Below, in pieces: positions 43,609 through 52,058 of a stretch of 64,000 nt of DNA. The DNA is from Streptomyces sp. MA5143a (GTDB lineage Bacteria; Actinomycetota; Actinomycetes; Streptomycetales; Streptomycetaceae), in contig NZ_OLMK01000072.1 in the NCBI RefSeq assembly GCF_900290235.1, positions 62,001 through 126,000 on the forward strand, given 5' to 3'. How positions within the stretch are numbered: the stretch's first letter is position 1; the number at the start of each line of letters is the position of its first letter. The position numbers and the translations under genes were made by a program. The notes beneath the pieces were generated by a model, which was not told where the DNA came from, did no database searches, and saw only the letters and a program-made list of their open reading frames with translations.

Positions 43609-43857
43609 ATGCCAGCTCTGAATGTGGAGTTCAGCGACCGCGAGCTAGAGGACCTGCGGCAGATAGCCAAGGAACGCGGTACGTCGATGAAGGCGCTCGT
43701 GCGGGAGGCGGCCGCGGCCGACATCGTGCGACACCGGGCGCTGAAAGAGGGGGCCGAGGCCTTCCGGCAGTTCTTCACCACGCACGCCGACGAGTTCGCC
43801 GCCGCCTTCCCCGAGGACGAACCCGTCTCGCGCACCGTCGAGGGACGGGCCGTCTGA
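43609..43857 (+). CDS. Ribbon-helix-helix-like antitoxin of a Fic/Doc-like pair
   Basis: An 82-residue protein. LNVEFSDRELEDLRQIAKERGTSMKALVREAA (residues about 3-35) fits a ribbon-helix-helix DNA-binding domain; the rest is helical and acidic, suited to toxin binding. ATG 43609 directly follows a promoter with no ribosome site. The putative toxin starts 3 bp after its stop. Likely autoregulates through the palindrome in its promoter. Antitoxin role is inferred from size, order and partner. Confidence 0.8.
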   Translation: MPALNVEFSDRELEDLRQIAKERGTSMKALVREAAAADIVRHRALKEGAEAFRQFFTTHADEFAAAFPEDEPVSRTVEGRAV

Positions 43858-43860
43858 CCG

Positions 43861-44238
43861 ATGGCTCCCGTCATCCATATCGACGTGCCCTGGCTGCTCC
43901 AGCGACACGAAGAGGTCCTGCCCGAGCAGCCCACCATCAACGACTTCTCCGCCCTCGTGGCCGCCGTGGCCCGGCACCGCGTCGACCCGCCACGCCTCGG
44001 GGTCGACTCGGACCCGGCCTGGCGGGCCGCAGCGCTGCTGCACACCCTGGCGGTGCTCAAGCCCCTGCCGGCCGCCAACGCGCGGTTCGCCTGCGCCACG
44101 GCCGTCGCGTACATGTTCGTCAGCGGTGTCGGTATCAACCCGCCCTACGGTGCCCTCGTGGACCTCGCCCGCGATCTGATCTCCGGGAAGACGGATGTGT
44201 ACGGGGCGGCGGACTGCCTCCGCTCCTGGCAGATCTGA
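43861..44238 (+). CDS. Fic/Doc-like toxin component with degenerate active-site motif
   Basis: A 125-residue protein, similar in plan to Doc-type Fic toxins and to proteins annotated as Fic-family toxin components in streptomycetes. The segment LLHTLAVLKPLPAANARFA aligns with the Doc/Fic core where HPFxDGNxR is expected. Here the catalytic His is Lys67, the acidic residue is Ala71 and Gly is Ala72; Asn73 and Arg75 remain. AMP- or phosphate-transfer by the canonical mechanism seems unlikely. It follows the antitoxin by 3 bp and is followed by a terminator. Activity unknown. Confidence 0.75.
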   Translation: MAPVIHIDVPWLLQRHEEVLPEQPTINDFSALVAAVARHRVDPPRLGVDSDPAWRAAALLHTLAVLKPLPAANARFACATAVAYMFVSGVGINPPYGALVDLARDLISGKTDVYGAADCLRSWQI

Positions 44239-44250
44239 CGCGGAACGCCG

Positions 44251-44291
44251 GGGCCGCCGACCGAGGGCGGGAGGAACAAGGTCGGCGGCCC
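44251..44291 (+). terminator. 12-bp stem hairpin after the toxin-antitoxin-like pair
   Basis: GGGCCGCCGACC (44251-44262) pairs perfectly with GGTCGGCGGCCC (44280-44291) across a 17-nt loop, followed by GTTTC. Starts 12 bp after the stop codon. Confidence 0.8.
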
Positions 44292-44773
44292 GTTTCGCGC
44301 GGGAGAGCCGCCGTTCCGCGCGTGGCCCAAGCGAGTCGGCCGTTTTCAGTCAACAACCATCCCTCCTCGCACCGGGAGAGTGCGTAGGCCACCGAGGCGT
44401 GCGCGTGGTTCACACGGGGCGCTTGAACCGCGAATCCACCAGGGAACCGGAAGGGTTCGTTCTGCGAATCGGAGCGTGGTGTTCCGGTCATCTGACCTGC
44501 TTTTAGTGATGCAGATGTTGTCCAAGTGCCTTGTTAGCCACGAGTAACTTGTGCAAGGGTGAACTTCCTGCGCAGGGGCAAGGGCCCGGCCTGAAAGGCC
44601 ATTTGGTTTTTCGGGCCACCGAAGAGTCCAAAAGGCTCAAGGTCGACGGCCATCGTGCGGCTCAGTCCCCGGCCGCTTTCCCGGCGCCCGCCAAAAGGTA
44701 CGCACCAATCCAGGGCCCTTTTCGGCGGTCACAACTCCGTGTGCCATCTTGTGCCTTGGAAGGAACCCGCTCT
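44292..44773. other. 480-bp gene-free stretch before the sigma-like/RICIN gene
   Basis: No supported gene. GC content drops here compared with the flanks, and short AT-rich runs (for example around 44500-44560) look like promoter territory. No clear -35/-10 pair or palindrome stands out. Open frames on both strands lack codon bias. It probably holds the promoter and a long leader of the downstream gene. Confidence 0.5.
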
Positions 44774-46615
44774 GTGCACACCCCCCACCCTCCCCGCCCT
44801 GCCTACGCGCCCGCGCCGGGACCGGTCCCCGGGGAGTCCGACGAGACTCTCGCCGCCCGGCTGCGAGGCTGGCCGGAAGGCGGCACCGGCGATCCCGCCG
44901 CCCTGTTGATGGCCCGGCACTGGCAGCCGACGTACGACTACGCCGTCATATGCCTCGCCTCGGGGTCCAGTGTCGCCTCGATGGTCACCGCGACCGCCTT
45001 CCACCGGGTGTTCGACGGGCTGATGCGGGGCGAGTCGGGTGTCGCGCTGCGGCCCAGGCTGCTGGTGGCCGCGCGGGACACCGTCAAGGAGTGGTCCGCC
45101 GAGGAAGGCGTCTCCGGCGTTCTGCCGGACCTGCGGAAACCCGCAGGAGGCCGCGGTATGCGGGCGGCGAAGTCCATGACGCCCGAAAATCGCAAGCTCG
45201 TCGAGCGGTCTTTCCAGGCTCTCCCGGCCGCCGCCCAGTGCCTGTTGTGGCACACCGAGGTAGAAGCCGAAACGATAACCATACCCACTGGTCTGCTGGG
45301 GCTGGACGCCGACAGCGCGACGGTCATGCTGGAGCAGGCGCGCGAGAAATTCCGCGAGGGCTGTGTGCGCGCCCACCGGGAACTCGCTCCCTCCAAGGAC
45401 TGCCGCTTCTACAACCGCCTGCTGGACGTGCCGATTCGCCGCGGCGGTGCCCTGCTCCCCGATGTGCAGCAGCATCTGCTGGAGTGCCGCTACTGCCGTT
45501 ACGCGGCAGACCAGCTCAGTCATTTCGAGGGCGGACTCGGTGGAGTCATCGCCGAGGCCGTGCTCGGCTGGGGCGCGCGGCGCTATCTCGACTCCCGGCC
45601 CGGCCGGATGCCCTTCAAGGGGAACTCCAGACGCTCGGGTGGCGGTGGCAAGCACCGTCTGCTCTCCCAGATCCCCGCCCAGCGCCGCCGGATCACCGCC
45701 GGGGCACGCACCCCCCGGGCCCTGCTCACCGTCGGCGTCTCCTCCGGTGCGCTGCTCGCCGCGATCCTCGGTGCCGCCCTGCTGTCCGACGACGGCAGCG
45801 GTGCGGACCCCGCCGCGTCCACCAGCGCCGGCGGCGGTGTCGCCACGGCGCCCGACACCGGCGACGAGAGCGGCACCAGCGCCTCGCCGACGCCGCCCGC
45901 GAAGGCAGGCCGCCCCACGGCACCCCAGCAGACCCGGCTGCGCAACCAGGCCGCCGACCTGTGCCTCGACATCCAGGGCGGCAAGGCCGTGAAGGGCGCC
46001 TCCACGGAACTCGCCGTGTGCTCCTCCGACTGGACCCAGAAGTGGTCCTACGAGGAGGACGGGCTGCTGCGCAGCGTCGCCAACCCGGAGCTGTGCCTGG
46101 ACTCCCAGGTGGACGCCGGTGTCGTCATGCTCGGCACCTGCGCCGACGAGGACTCCCGGCGCGGCGAGGACGTGCGCTACGACTTCACCGTGCAGGGGGA
46201 GTTGCTGCCCCGGTGGGGCGAGGGGCTGGCTGTCGCCCCGACCGAGACCGACGCCAAGGCCGATGTCGTGGTGAAGGGCCGGGACGACTCCACCACCCAG
46301 CGCTGGCTCACCGACGGCGTCACCGCCAGCCCCGAGTCGCTCTCCGTCTCCGGCTCCGAGGCGCCCACCGCCGAGGCCGAGCCGGTCACGAAGGAGCCGA
46401 AGGAGAAGGCACCGGCGCCGGACGCGCACAAGTCGGACGAGCCCGAGCCCGAAGTCTCCCCGGACGCCGAGCAGAACGGCTCGATCATGTCCGTCGGCGA
46501 CGACACCCCGACCGGATCGGAGGCGAACTCCGACACCCGGCCCTCCCTCACCACGCTCCATCTGCCGAATCTGCCGACCCTGCTGCCGGGGGTACTGCCG
46601 GGGGGCGACGCCTAG
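44774..46615 (+). CDS. Sigma-factor-like/zinc-finger/TM/RICIN fusion protein
   Basis: A 613-residue protein. Residues about 25-105 and 137-205 have the size, order and helical character of ECF sigma regions 2 and 4, though degenerate. C210 with H234-x3-C238-x2-C241 (HLLECRYC) forms an anti-sigma-type zinc finger. A basic segment precedes one membrane helix (about 316-337), then a Ser/Thr/Pro linker, a RICIN beta-trefoil (about 375-505, with CLDIQGGKAV and QKWSYEEDGLLRSV) and a disordered acidic tail. It looks like a membrane-tethered sigma or anti-sigma sensor with an outer sugar-binding head. GTG 44774 follows GGAAGGA by 9 nt. Confidence 0.8.
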   Translation: MHTPHPPRPAYAPAPGPVPGESDETLAARLRGWPEGGTGDPAALLMARHWQPTYDYAVICLASGSSVASMVTATAFHRVFDGLMRGESGVALRPRLLVAARDTVKEWSAEEGVSGVLPDLRKPAGGRGMRAAKSMTPENRKLVERSFQALPAAAQCLLWHTEVEAETITIPTGLLGLDADSATVMLEQAREKFREGCVRAHRELAPSKDCRFYNRLLDVPIRRGGALLPDVQQHLLECRYCRYAADQLSHFEGGLGGVIAEAVLGWGARRYLDSRPGRMPFKGNSRRSGGGGKHRLLSQIPAQRRRITAGARTPRALLTVGVSSGALLAAILGAALLSDDGSGADPAASTSAGGGVATAPDTGDESGTSASPTPPAKAGRPTAPQQTRLRNQAADLCLDIQGGKAVKGASTELAVCSSDWTQKWSYEEDGLLRSVANPELCLDSQVDAGVVMLGTCADEDSRRGEDVRYDFTVQGELLPRWGEGLAVAPTETDAKADVVVKGRDDSTTQRWLTDGVTASPESLSVSGSEAPTAEAEPVTKEPKEKAPAPDAHKSDEPEPEVSPDAEQNGSIMSVGDDTPTGSEANSDTRPSLTTLHLPNLPTLLPGVLPGGDA

Positions 46616-46648
46616 AAGAGGCGGCGCGACGCGTGGCCGTTCGTTCGG

Positions 46649-47881
46649 TCATGGCCGGGGCGCCGCGTCCGCGGCGCCGGTGCCGCGGGTGAGCAGGTCG
46701 GCGACGCGGGCGATCATCCGGCTCTCCCCGCCGTCGCGGGGGGTCGTCGGGTGGTACGCGAGCACGAAGCGGCGCCGCTGGTCGCGGGTGGAGAACGCGG
46801 CGTTCTTGTAGCCGTACGTCTCGCCGGTCTTGCCCCAGAACGTGACGCCGTTGACGGTGGCCTGCTGCAGCCCGGTGCTGTAGCGGGCCGGGGAACCGTC
46901 CGGCATGCGCACGTCGTCCGGCGGAAGCGTGAACATCAGCCGCAGCAGCTCAGGGGGGAGCAGTTCGCCGCGGAACAGCGCGGCGAGCATCCGGTCGAGG
47001 TCCCTCGTGGTGGAGATCATGTCGCCCTCGCCGCGGCTGGACGACTGATCGTAGGTGGTGACGTCCCGCAGGGTGCCGTCGGTCGTGCGCAGATAACCGT
47101 GCACGTGCCGGCCGTGGACGCGCGGGTCGTCGCCCGGTACGACGGTGCGCGTCAGATCCAGCGGTCGCAGGACGCGTGCCTCGACGGCCTCCCCGTAGGG
47201 GCGGCCGGTCACCTCGTCGATGATGAGGGCGGCCAGTACGTAGTTGATGCCGCGGTACTCCTGCCGGGTGCCCGGGGCGAACTTCAGCGGCCCGTGCGTC
47301 GCCGTCGCCACCCACTCGGGCGGCGTCCAGTGGTCGAAGCGGTGCTGGAACACCTCCTCCGGGGTCCTGGGCTCCGGGATGCCGACATGGTCGGGCAGTC
47401 CACTGGTGTGGTTCAGCAGGTGCGCCACGGTGACGGCCGCGAAGCGGCGCGGCAGCAGCCCCGGCAGGACGCGCCCCACCGGCGCGTCCAGGTCGACCCG
47501 GCCCTCCGCCGCCAACTGCAGCACCACGGTGGCGACGAACACCTTGGTGATGCTGCCGATCCGGACCTTGTCGTGCGCCGTCACCGGCCGTCGCGTGCGG
47601 TGGTCGGCCACCCCCGAGGTGCCGTACCAACGGCCGTCCGTGCCGCCGACCCGTAACTGGGCCGCGGTCGACGCGGGGTGCTCCAGATCGTCGATCGCGG
47701 CCTGCAACGCGATCGGATCCAGCGGCGGGAGCAGCGCGGACGAGGCATGGGTGCGGGGCGCGGGCAGCGCGGACGAGGCATGGGCGCGGGGCGCGGGCAG
47801 CACCGAGACGGAGGCCAGCGCGGCCGTCCCCCACAGGCCGACGCCCCCGAAAGCCCTGCGTGACATACGCATCGAGGTCAT
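46649..47881 (-). CDS. Secreted serine hydrolase, class C beta-lactamase/DD-peptidase fold
   Basis: A 410-residue protein with a twin-arginine signal (MSRRAFGGVGLWGTAALAS). The catalytic SxxK is in RIGSITKVFVA and the third box is WGKTGETYG. The second box, normally YxN, reads EYRGINYVL: Tyr kept, Asn replaced by Gly. Related to D-Ala-D-Ala carboxypeptidases and esterases EstB. The N-terminal linker has an 11-residue duplication. Three in-frame ATGs (47881, 47872, 47866) are possible; 47872 has the best GAGGG spacing. Convergent with the sigma-like/RICIN gene. Confidence 0.88.
   Translation of the reverse strand: MTSMRMSRRAFGGVGLWGTAALASVSVLPAPRAHASSALPAPRTHASSALLPPLDPIALQAAIDDLEHPASTAAQLRVGGTDGRWYGTSGVADHRTRRPVTAHDKVRIGSITKVFVATVVLQLAAEGRVDLDAPVGRVLPGLLPRRFAAVTVAHLLNHTSGLPDHVGIPEPRTPEEVFQHRFDHWTPPEWVATATHGPLKFAPGTRQEYRGINYVLAALIIDEVTGRPYGEAVEARVLRPLDLTRTVVPGDDPRVHGRHVHGYLRTTDGTLRDVTTYDQSSSRGEGDMISTTRDLDRMLAALFRGELLPPELLRLMFTLPPDDVRMPDGSPARYSTGLQQATVNGVTFWGKTGETYGYKNAAFSTRDQRRRFVLAYHPTTPRDGGESRMIARVADLLTRGTGAADAAPRP
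47732..47797 (-). repeat. 33-bp tandem duplication in the serine hydrolase linker
   Basis: Two adjacent 33-bp units (47732-47764, 47765-47797) differ at one base and encode LPAPRAHASSA/LPAPRTHASSA just after the signal peptide. The duplication keeps the frame and only lengthens the linker. Confidence 0.88.
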
Positions 47882-48003
47882 GCCCTCACACTGCCGGAGG
47901 GTCACACCCCCGGGCATCGGGGTCCGCCCCGGAGACAACCCCGATCACACCCTGACTCGCCCCGCACCCGGACGACCTGCCTGACACCGCCCGTTCGCCC
48001 GGC

Positions 48004-48369
48004 TCAGGAGACCTTCGCGGGGGACCGCTTCGTCGTTCCGGGCTTGCTCGGGCCGCCTCGGGCGGACTTGTCGGCTGTGCTCCTGCGGGTCGTCGGCTTG
48101 TCCGGGGCCGGCTCCGCCGTTTCGGTCGACGCCGTGCGGCTGCCCGCCGTCCGCCACTTGAACTCGATCTCCAGCTCCACCTCGCCGTCGCCGATCTCGA
48201 CCTCGATCTCGCTGCGGAGGTCGTCGGGGATCCGCAGGCTGAGCGTTCCGGGGGTGAGTTCGATGTCGGCCTCGCCGCCCTCCCGCAGGGCCTCGGCCAG
48301 CGCCGTGAGTCGGTCGGCCGCCTCACGGCGTGACAGCGAGCGCTTCTGCTCGAACTTGAGGTCCTTCAT
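48004..48369 (-). CDS. Amphi-Trp domain-containing protein
   Basis: A 121-residue protein. The first ~80 residues (MKDLKFEQKRSLSRREAADR onward, ending LEIEFKW) match the amphi-Trp domain, a small alpha-plus-beta unit with a conserved C-terminal Trp of unknown role. A Lys/Arg/Pro-rich, probably disordered tail of 40 residues follows. ATG 48369 has GGGAGA 6 nt upstream; the longer frame is unsupported. Confidence 0.87.
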   Translation of the reverse strand: MKDLKFEQKRSLSRREAADRLTALAEALREGGEADIELTPGTLSLRIPDDLRSEIEVEIGDGEVELEIEFKWRTAGSRTASTETAEPAPDKPTTRRSTADKSARGGPSKPGTTKRSPAKVS

Positions 48370-48611
48370 GGAGGTCTCCCATTCCTCACCCAACGGGTGG
48401 ACAGTGACCATTCTGCTGCCACGGGTTGAATCGGACATCCGAGACATCCGCATGCCCCCTCCGAAATCCCCGCACCAGGGGGCTCACCAGCCCTTCCCGT
48501 GCGCGCGGCCCGGACCCGCTCTACGGTTGAGGGAGGCCCCGAGCTCGCCGAACCCGAGCCCCTGCGCCCATGTCTCCCCCCGGCTCACACCTCACCTGGA
48601 GGCCATTCAAC

Positions 48612-48938
48612 ATGTCCACTGCATCTGAAACCCCGGTCCTGGACACCATCGCCGCCATGACGGTCGACTCGCTGGAGCGGTGCGGGCTGCCGCCGGACAT
48701 GCTGATCCTCACGCGGATCGCCGCCCTCGCCGCGTCGGACGCCCCGCCCATCTCCTATGTCGCGCACATCGACCCCGCCCTCAGGACCGGCCTGACCGCC
48801 GAGCAGCTCCAGGACGTGCTGGTCGCCATCGCGCCCATCGTGGGCACCGCCCGCGTCATGACGGCGGCCGGGAACATCTCCACCGCCCTCGGCATCGCCA
48901 TAGCCGTCGCCGACGCCGGGATCGAGCCCCGGGGCTGA
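48612..48938 (+). CDS. Carboxymuconolactone-decarboxylase/AhpD-like small protein
   Basis: A 108-residue helical protein resembling the CMD/AhpD fold (LILTRIAALAASDAPPISYV, then GLTAEQLQDVLVAIAPIVGTARV). The redox CxxC motif of AhpD is absent; only one Cys (about 18) occurs, so peroxidase-type chemistry is unlikely. ATG 48612 follows GGAGG by 10 nt. It lies 38 bp before the DUF2252 gene, same strand, possibly one transcript. Function unknown. Confidence 0.82.
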   Translation: MSTASETPVLDTIAAMTVDSLERCGLPPDMLILTRIAALAASDAPPISYVAHIDPALRTGLTAEQLQDVLVAIAPIVGTARVMTAAGNISTALGIAIAVADAGIEPRG

Positions 48939-48975
48939 CCCGTACGGGCCGCAGACCACAGGCAGGAGGGGCTCG

Positions 48976-50406
48976 ATGTCCCAGAACGCGACCACGGCGA
49001 TGCGCGCGGCACCCCACGCCACGCCCGAGGAACGCGCGGCCCTCGGCAAGGCGGCGCGCCGCCGCTCGCCGCGGTCGGGCCACGCCGTGTACAAGCCGTC
49101 CCCCCACCGGCCGGATCCGCTGTCGATCCTGGAGACGCAGTCCGCGGCACGGGTGCCCGAGCTCGTCCCGATCCGCTACGGCCGGATGATGGAGTCGCCG
49201 TTCCGCTTCTACCGGGGCGCCGCCGCGATCATGGCCTCCGACCTGGCCGGCAGCCCGAGTTCGGGTCTCACGGCGCAACTGTGCGGGGACGCGCACCTGC
49301 TGAACTTCCGGCTGCTTGCCTCGCCGGAGCGACAGCTGATGTTCGACATCAACGACTTCGACGAGACCCTGCCGGGCCCCTGGGAGTGGGACGTCAAGCG
49401 GCTCTCGGCCAGTCTCGTCATCGCGGGCCGGGCCAACGGGTTCGACGACGCCCAGCGCGCCCGTATCGTGCGGGACACCGTCCGTCAGTACCGCGAGTCG
49501 ATGATCCGCTTCGCGGAGGCGGGCAACCTCGACGTCTGGTACGCGAAGATCGGCGCGGACGTCCTCGAAACCCTCGCCGCGGGTCGGCTGGGCAAGCGCA
49601 GCCAACGGAATCTGAGCCAGGCCCTGGCCAAGGCCCGTACGCGCGACAGTCTTCAGGTGTTCGACAAGCTCACCGAGACGGTCGACGGCCGGCCCAGGAT
49701 CGCGGCGGACCCCCCGCTGCTCATCCCGGTCTCCGATCTGCTGCCGGCTGTCGAGCGCGTCGGTCTCGAACGCCAGTTCAGGGGTCTGCTGGAGCGATAC
49801 GCCAGGACCCTGCCGTCCGACCGGCGCTCGCTCCTCGCGGACTACCGGCTCGCCGACGTCGCCCGCAAGGTTGTCGGCGTCGGCAGCGTGGGCACCCGGT
49901 GCTGGATCTTCCTGCTGCTCGGCCGGGACGGCCGGGACCCCCTCTTCCTCCAGGCCAAGGAGGCCGACACGTCCGTCCTCGCCCCGTACGTCGGCGCGAG
50001 CAAGTACGCGAACCAGGGCGAGCGGGTCGTCTCGGGTCAGCGGCTGATGCAGGCCACCAGCGACATCTTCCTCGGCTGGGAAAGGGTGGACGGGTTCGAC
50101 GGCAAGCAGCGCGACTTCTACGTCCGTCAACTGCGGGACTGGAAGGGCATCGCCATGCCGGAGCGGATGCGGCCGAAGGACATGCGGGCGTTCGGCGCGC
50201 TGTGCGGGTTCACCCTGGCGCGTGCGCACGCCCGGTCCGGCGACCGGATCGCCATCGCCGCGTACCTGGGCGGCGGCGAGTCGTTCGACCGTGCCCTCGC
50301 CACCTTCGCGGAGTCCTACGCCGACCAGAACGAGCGCGACCACGAGGCCCTGACGCGGGCGGTACGCGCGGGCCGCCTCCCCGCGCGGGAACTACAGGCC
50401 GCCTGA
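48976..50406 (+). CDS. DUF2252 domain-containing protein
   Basis: A 476-residue protein covering the whole DUF2252 family. Key parts: FYRGAAAIMASDLA, LCGDAHLLNF and DINDFDETLPGPWEWDVKRL, which resemble the catalytic and metal loops of kinase-like (APH) folds, and KEADTSVLAPY further on. Substrate and activity are unknown. ATG 48976 follows CAGGAGGGG. Downstream of the CMD-like gene. Convergent with the lactate monooxygenase gene. Confidence 0.92.
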   Translation: MSQNATTAMRAAPHATPEERAALGKAARRRSPRSGHAVYKPSPHRPDPLSILETQSAARVPELVPIRYGRMMESPFRFYRGAAAIMASDLAGSPSSGLTAQLCGDAHLLNFRLLASPERQLMFDINDFDETLPGPWEWDVKRLSASLVIAGRANGFDDAQRARIVRDTVRQYRESMIRFAEAGNLDVWYAKIGADVLETLAAGRLGKRSQRNLSQALAKARTRDSLQVFDKLTETVDGRPRIAADPPLLIPVSDLLPAVERVGLERQFRGLLERYARTLPSDRRSLLADYRLADVARKVVGVGSVGTRCWIFLLLGRDGRDPLFLQAKEADTSVLAPYVGASKYANQGERVVSGQRLMQATSDIFLGWERVDGFDGKQRDFYVRQLRDWKGIAMPERMRPKDMRAFGALCGFTLARAHARSGDRIAIAAYLGGGESFDRALATFAESYADQNERDHEALTRAVRAGRLPARELQAA

Positions 50407-50422
50407 TCCCGGCCGTGGCCCG

Positions 50423-50449
50423 GCCGCCCCGTCGTCACGCCGGGGCGGC
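50423..50449. terminator. Hairpin between convergent genes
   Basis: GCCGCCCCG (50423-50431), 9-nt loop, CGGGGCGGC (50441-50449). It follows the DUF2252 stop and includes the last codons of the convergent lactate monooxygenase gene. Confidence 0.65.
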
Positions 50450-51604
50450 GGCCAGGCAGCCCCCGTCGACCGTCGCGGGCGTCCGGTGCCCCGAGAGCGC
50501 CAGGGTGAGGTCGAACTCGGCCAGCAGGGAACGGACGACGTGCTCCACGCCGGTCCGGCCGTCGAGGGCGAGACCGTATACGTACGGACGGCCGACGAGG
50601 ACGGCCCGGGCGCCCAGCGCCAGTGCCTTGAAGATGTCGTCGCCGGTGCGGACACCGCTGTCGAAGAGGACGGTCAGCCGGTCCCCGACCGCCGCGGCCA
50701 CCCCCGGCAGCGCGTCCGCGGCGCCGACGCAGCCGGCCACCTGACGGCCGCCGTGGTTGGACACGACCACACCGTCCATCCCGGCGTCGGCGGCGAGCCG
50801 GGCGTCGTCGGGATGCAGAACGCCCTTGAGGACGATCGGCCCGTCCCAGTGCTCCCGCAGGAACGCGAGGTCGGGCCAGGTCTTCCCCGGATCCCCGAAC
50901 ATGCCCACGAAGTGCAGGACGGCCGCGTCGGGATCCTCGTGCACAGGCTTGGCGAGCCCCGCCCGGAACGCCGGGTCGGAGAAGTAGTTGGCGGTGCCGA
51001 CGCCGTGCAGGAACGGCAGATAGGCCCGCTCCAGGTCCCGGGGCCGCCAGCCGAGCATCGGTGTGTCCAGGGTGACGACCAGCACCGAGAACCCGGTGGC
51101 CCTGGCCCGCGTGAGGAAGCTCCGGGTGACCTCGCGGTCCTTCGCCCAGTACAGCTGGAACCAGCGCTCCGCGTCGCCCATCACCTCCGCGATCTCCTCC
51201 ATGGGTGTGCTGGACGCCGAGGACAGGACGTACGGCACGCCCTGCGCGGCGGCGGCCCGGGCGGCGGCGGACTCCGCGTCGGGGTGCACGATCGACAGCA
51301 CGCCGACCGGGGCGAGGGCCAGGGGTGCGGGCAGGGTGCGGCCCAGGACCTCGACGGTGAGGTCCCGTTCCCGTACGTCCCGCAGCAGCCGGGGCACGAT
51401 CCGGTGGCGGTCCAGCGCGGCGCGGTTGGCACGGGCGGTGCTGCCGTCGCCCGCGCTGCCCGCGACGTAGCCGACGGGGCCGGACCCGAGACGGTGCTCG
51501 GCGAGTTCCTCCAGCCGGGTGAGGTCGGTGGGCAGCCGCGGCACGGCCCCCGTCATCCCGTTCAGATAGATCTCGTACTGGAAATCCGCCCAGTGCTTCG
51601 CCAT
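50435..51604 (-). CDS. Lactate 2-monooxygenase / FMN-dependent alpha-hydroxy acid oxidase
   Basis: A 389-residue FMN TIM-barrel protein. GYVAGSAGDGSTARANRAAL at the N-terminus, LVVTLDTPMLGWRPRDLE and the active-site SNHGGRQVAG (His base, Arg) are characteristic of lactate 2-monooxygenase and its relatives, which turn L-lactate to acetate and CO2 or oxidise other 2-hydroxy acids. ATG 51604 starts at conserved AKHWADFQYEIY. Upstream lies an unusual 65-bp array of 11-bp repeats. Confidence 0.9.
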   Translation of the reverse strand: MAKHWADFQYEIYLNGMTGAVPRLPTDLTRLEELAEHRLGSGPVGYVAGSAGDGSTARANRAALDRHRIVPRLLRDVRERDLTVEVLGRTLPAPLALAPVGVLSIVHPDAESAAARAAAAQGVPYVLSSASSTPMEEIAEVMGDAERWFQLYWAKDREVTRSFLTRARATGFSVLVVTLDTPMLGWRPRDLERAYLPFLHGVGTANYFSDPAFRAGLAKPVHEDPDAAVLHFVGMFGDPGKTWPDLAFLREHWDGPIVLKGVLHPDDARLAADAGMDGVVVSNHGGRQVAGCVGAADALPGVAAAVGDRLTVLFDSGVRTGDDIFKALALGARAVLVGRPYVYGLALDGRTGVEHVVRSLLAEFDLTLALSGHRTPATVDGGCLAAAPA

Positions 51605-51685
51605 CCGCGCCGTCCCGCCCCTCGTCGTCGAGCACGCCCGCCGACGATCCTGACGAGTCGGTCCGCCGCCGTCCACCACCTGAGG

Positions 51686-51750
51686 TCCCACGGGGGTCCA
51701 CGGGGGTCTCACGGGGGTCCCACGGAGGTCCCACGGGGGTCTCACGGGGG
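51686..51750. repeat. Six 11-bp direct repeats upstream of lactate monooxygenase
   Basis: Six tandem units of TCCCACGGGGG or one-base variants (one is 10 bp) fill 51686-51750, 82 bp upstream of the gene's ATG. An 11-bp period is about one helical turn, so the same face is presented six times. The rest of the 454-bp gap to the inhibitor gene shows no gene. Confidence 0.85.
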
Positions 51751-52058
51751 TCGATCCGGGGTTCGTCACGGCGGCAAGCGGAATGTTTCAGGCCGATTGC
51801 CGAGCCGTGGAGATCCAGCCATCTGTGATCAACCGACGATCAAGAACCGCTCAGAATCGGGGTTTGCATGTTCGAATTCCGTGACTTCACGCCACTACTT
51901 CAACACTCAAAGTTACTGAAATCCATGGGGTCGATGTGTGTTCCGGCTGTGGACCCGGCAGAGTGGCGCTCGCCGAACCGGCACCGATCGGGCGGGCTTC
52001 GTCCACGTGACAGGTGAGACGAAACCGCCGGCAATCCAAGAGCGGAAGGATGCACACA

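Noticed and set aside
44135..44491. 118-codon minus-strand frame overlapping the Fic-like gene
   Set aside because: A weak ribosome site exists but the 3' half is antisense to the toxin-like gene and terminator and composition is poor; not enough support.
51686..51750. CRISPR or iteron origin
   Set aside because: Units are only 11 bp, contiguous, with no spacers; no replication gene nearby. Treated as a regulatory or simple repeat.
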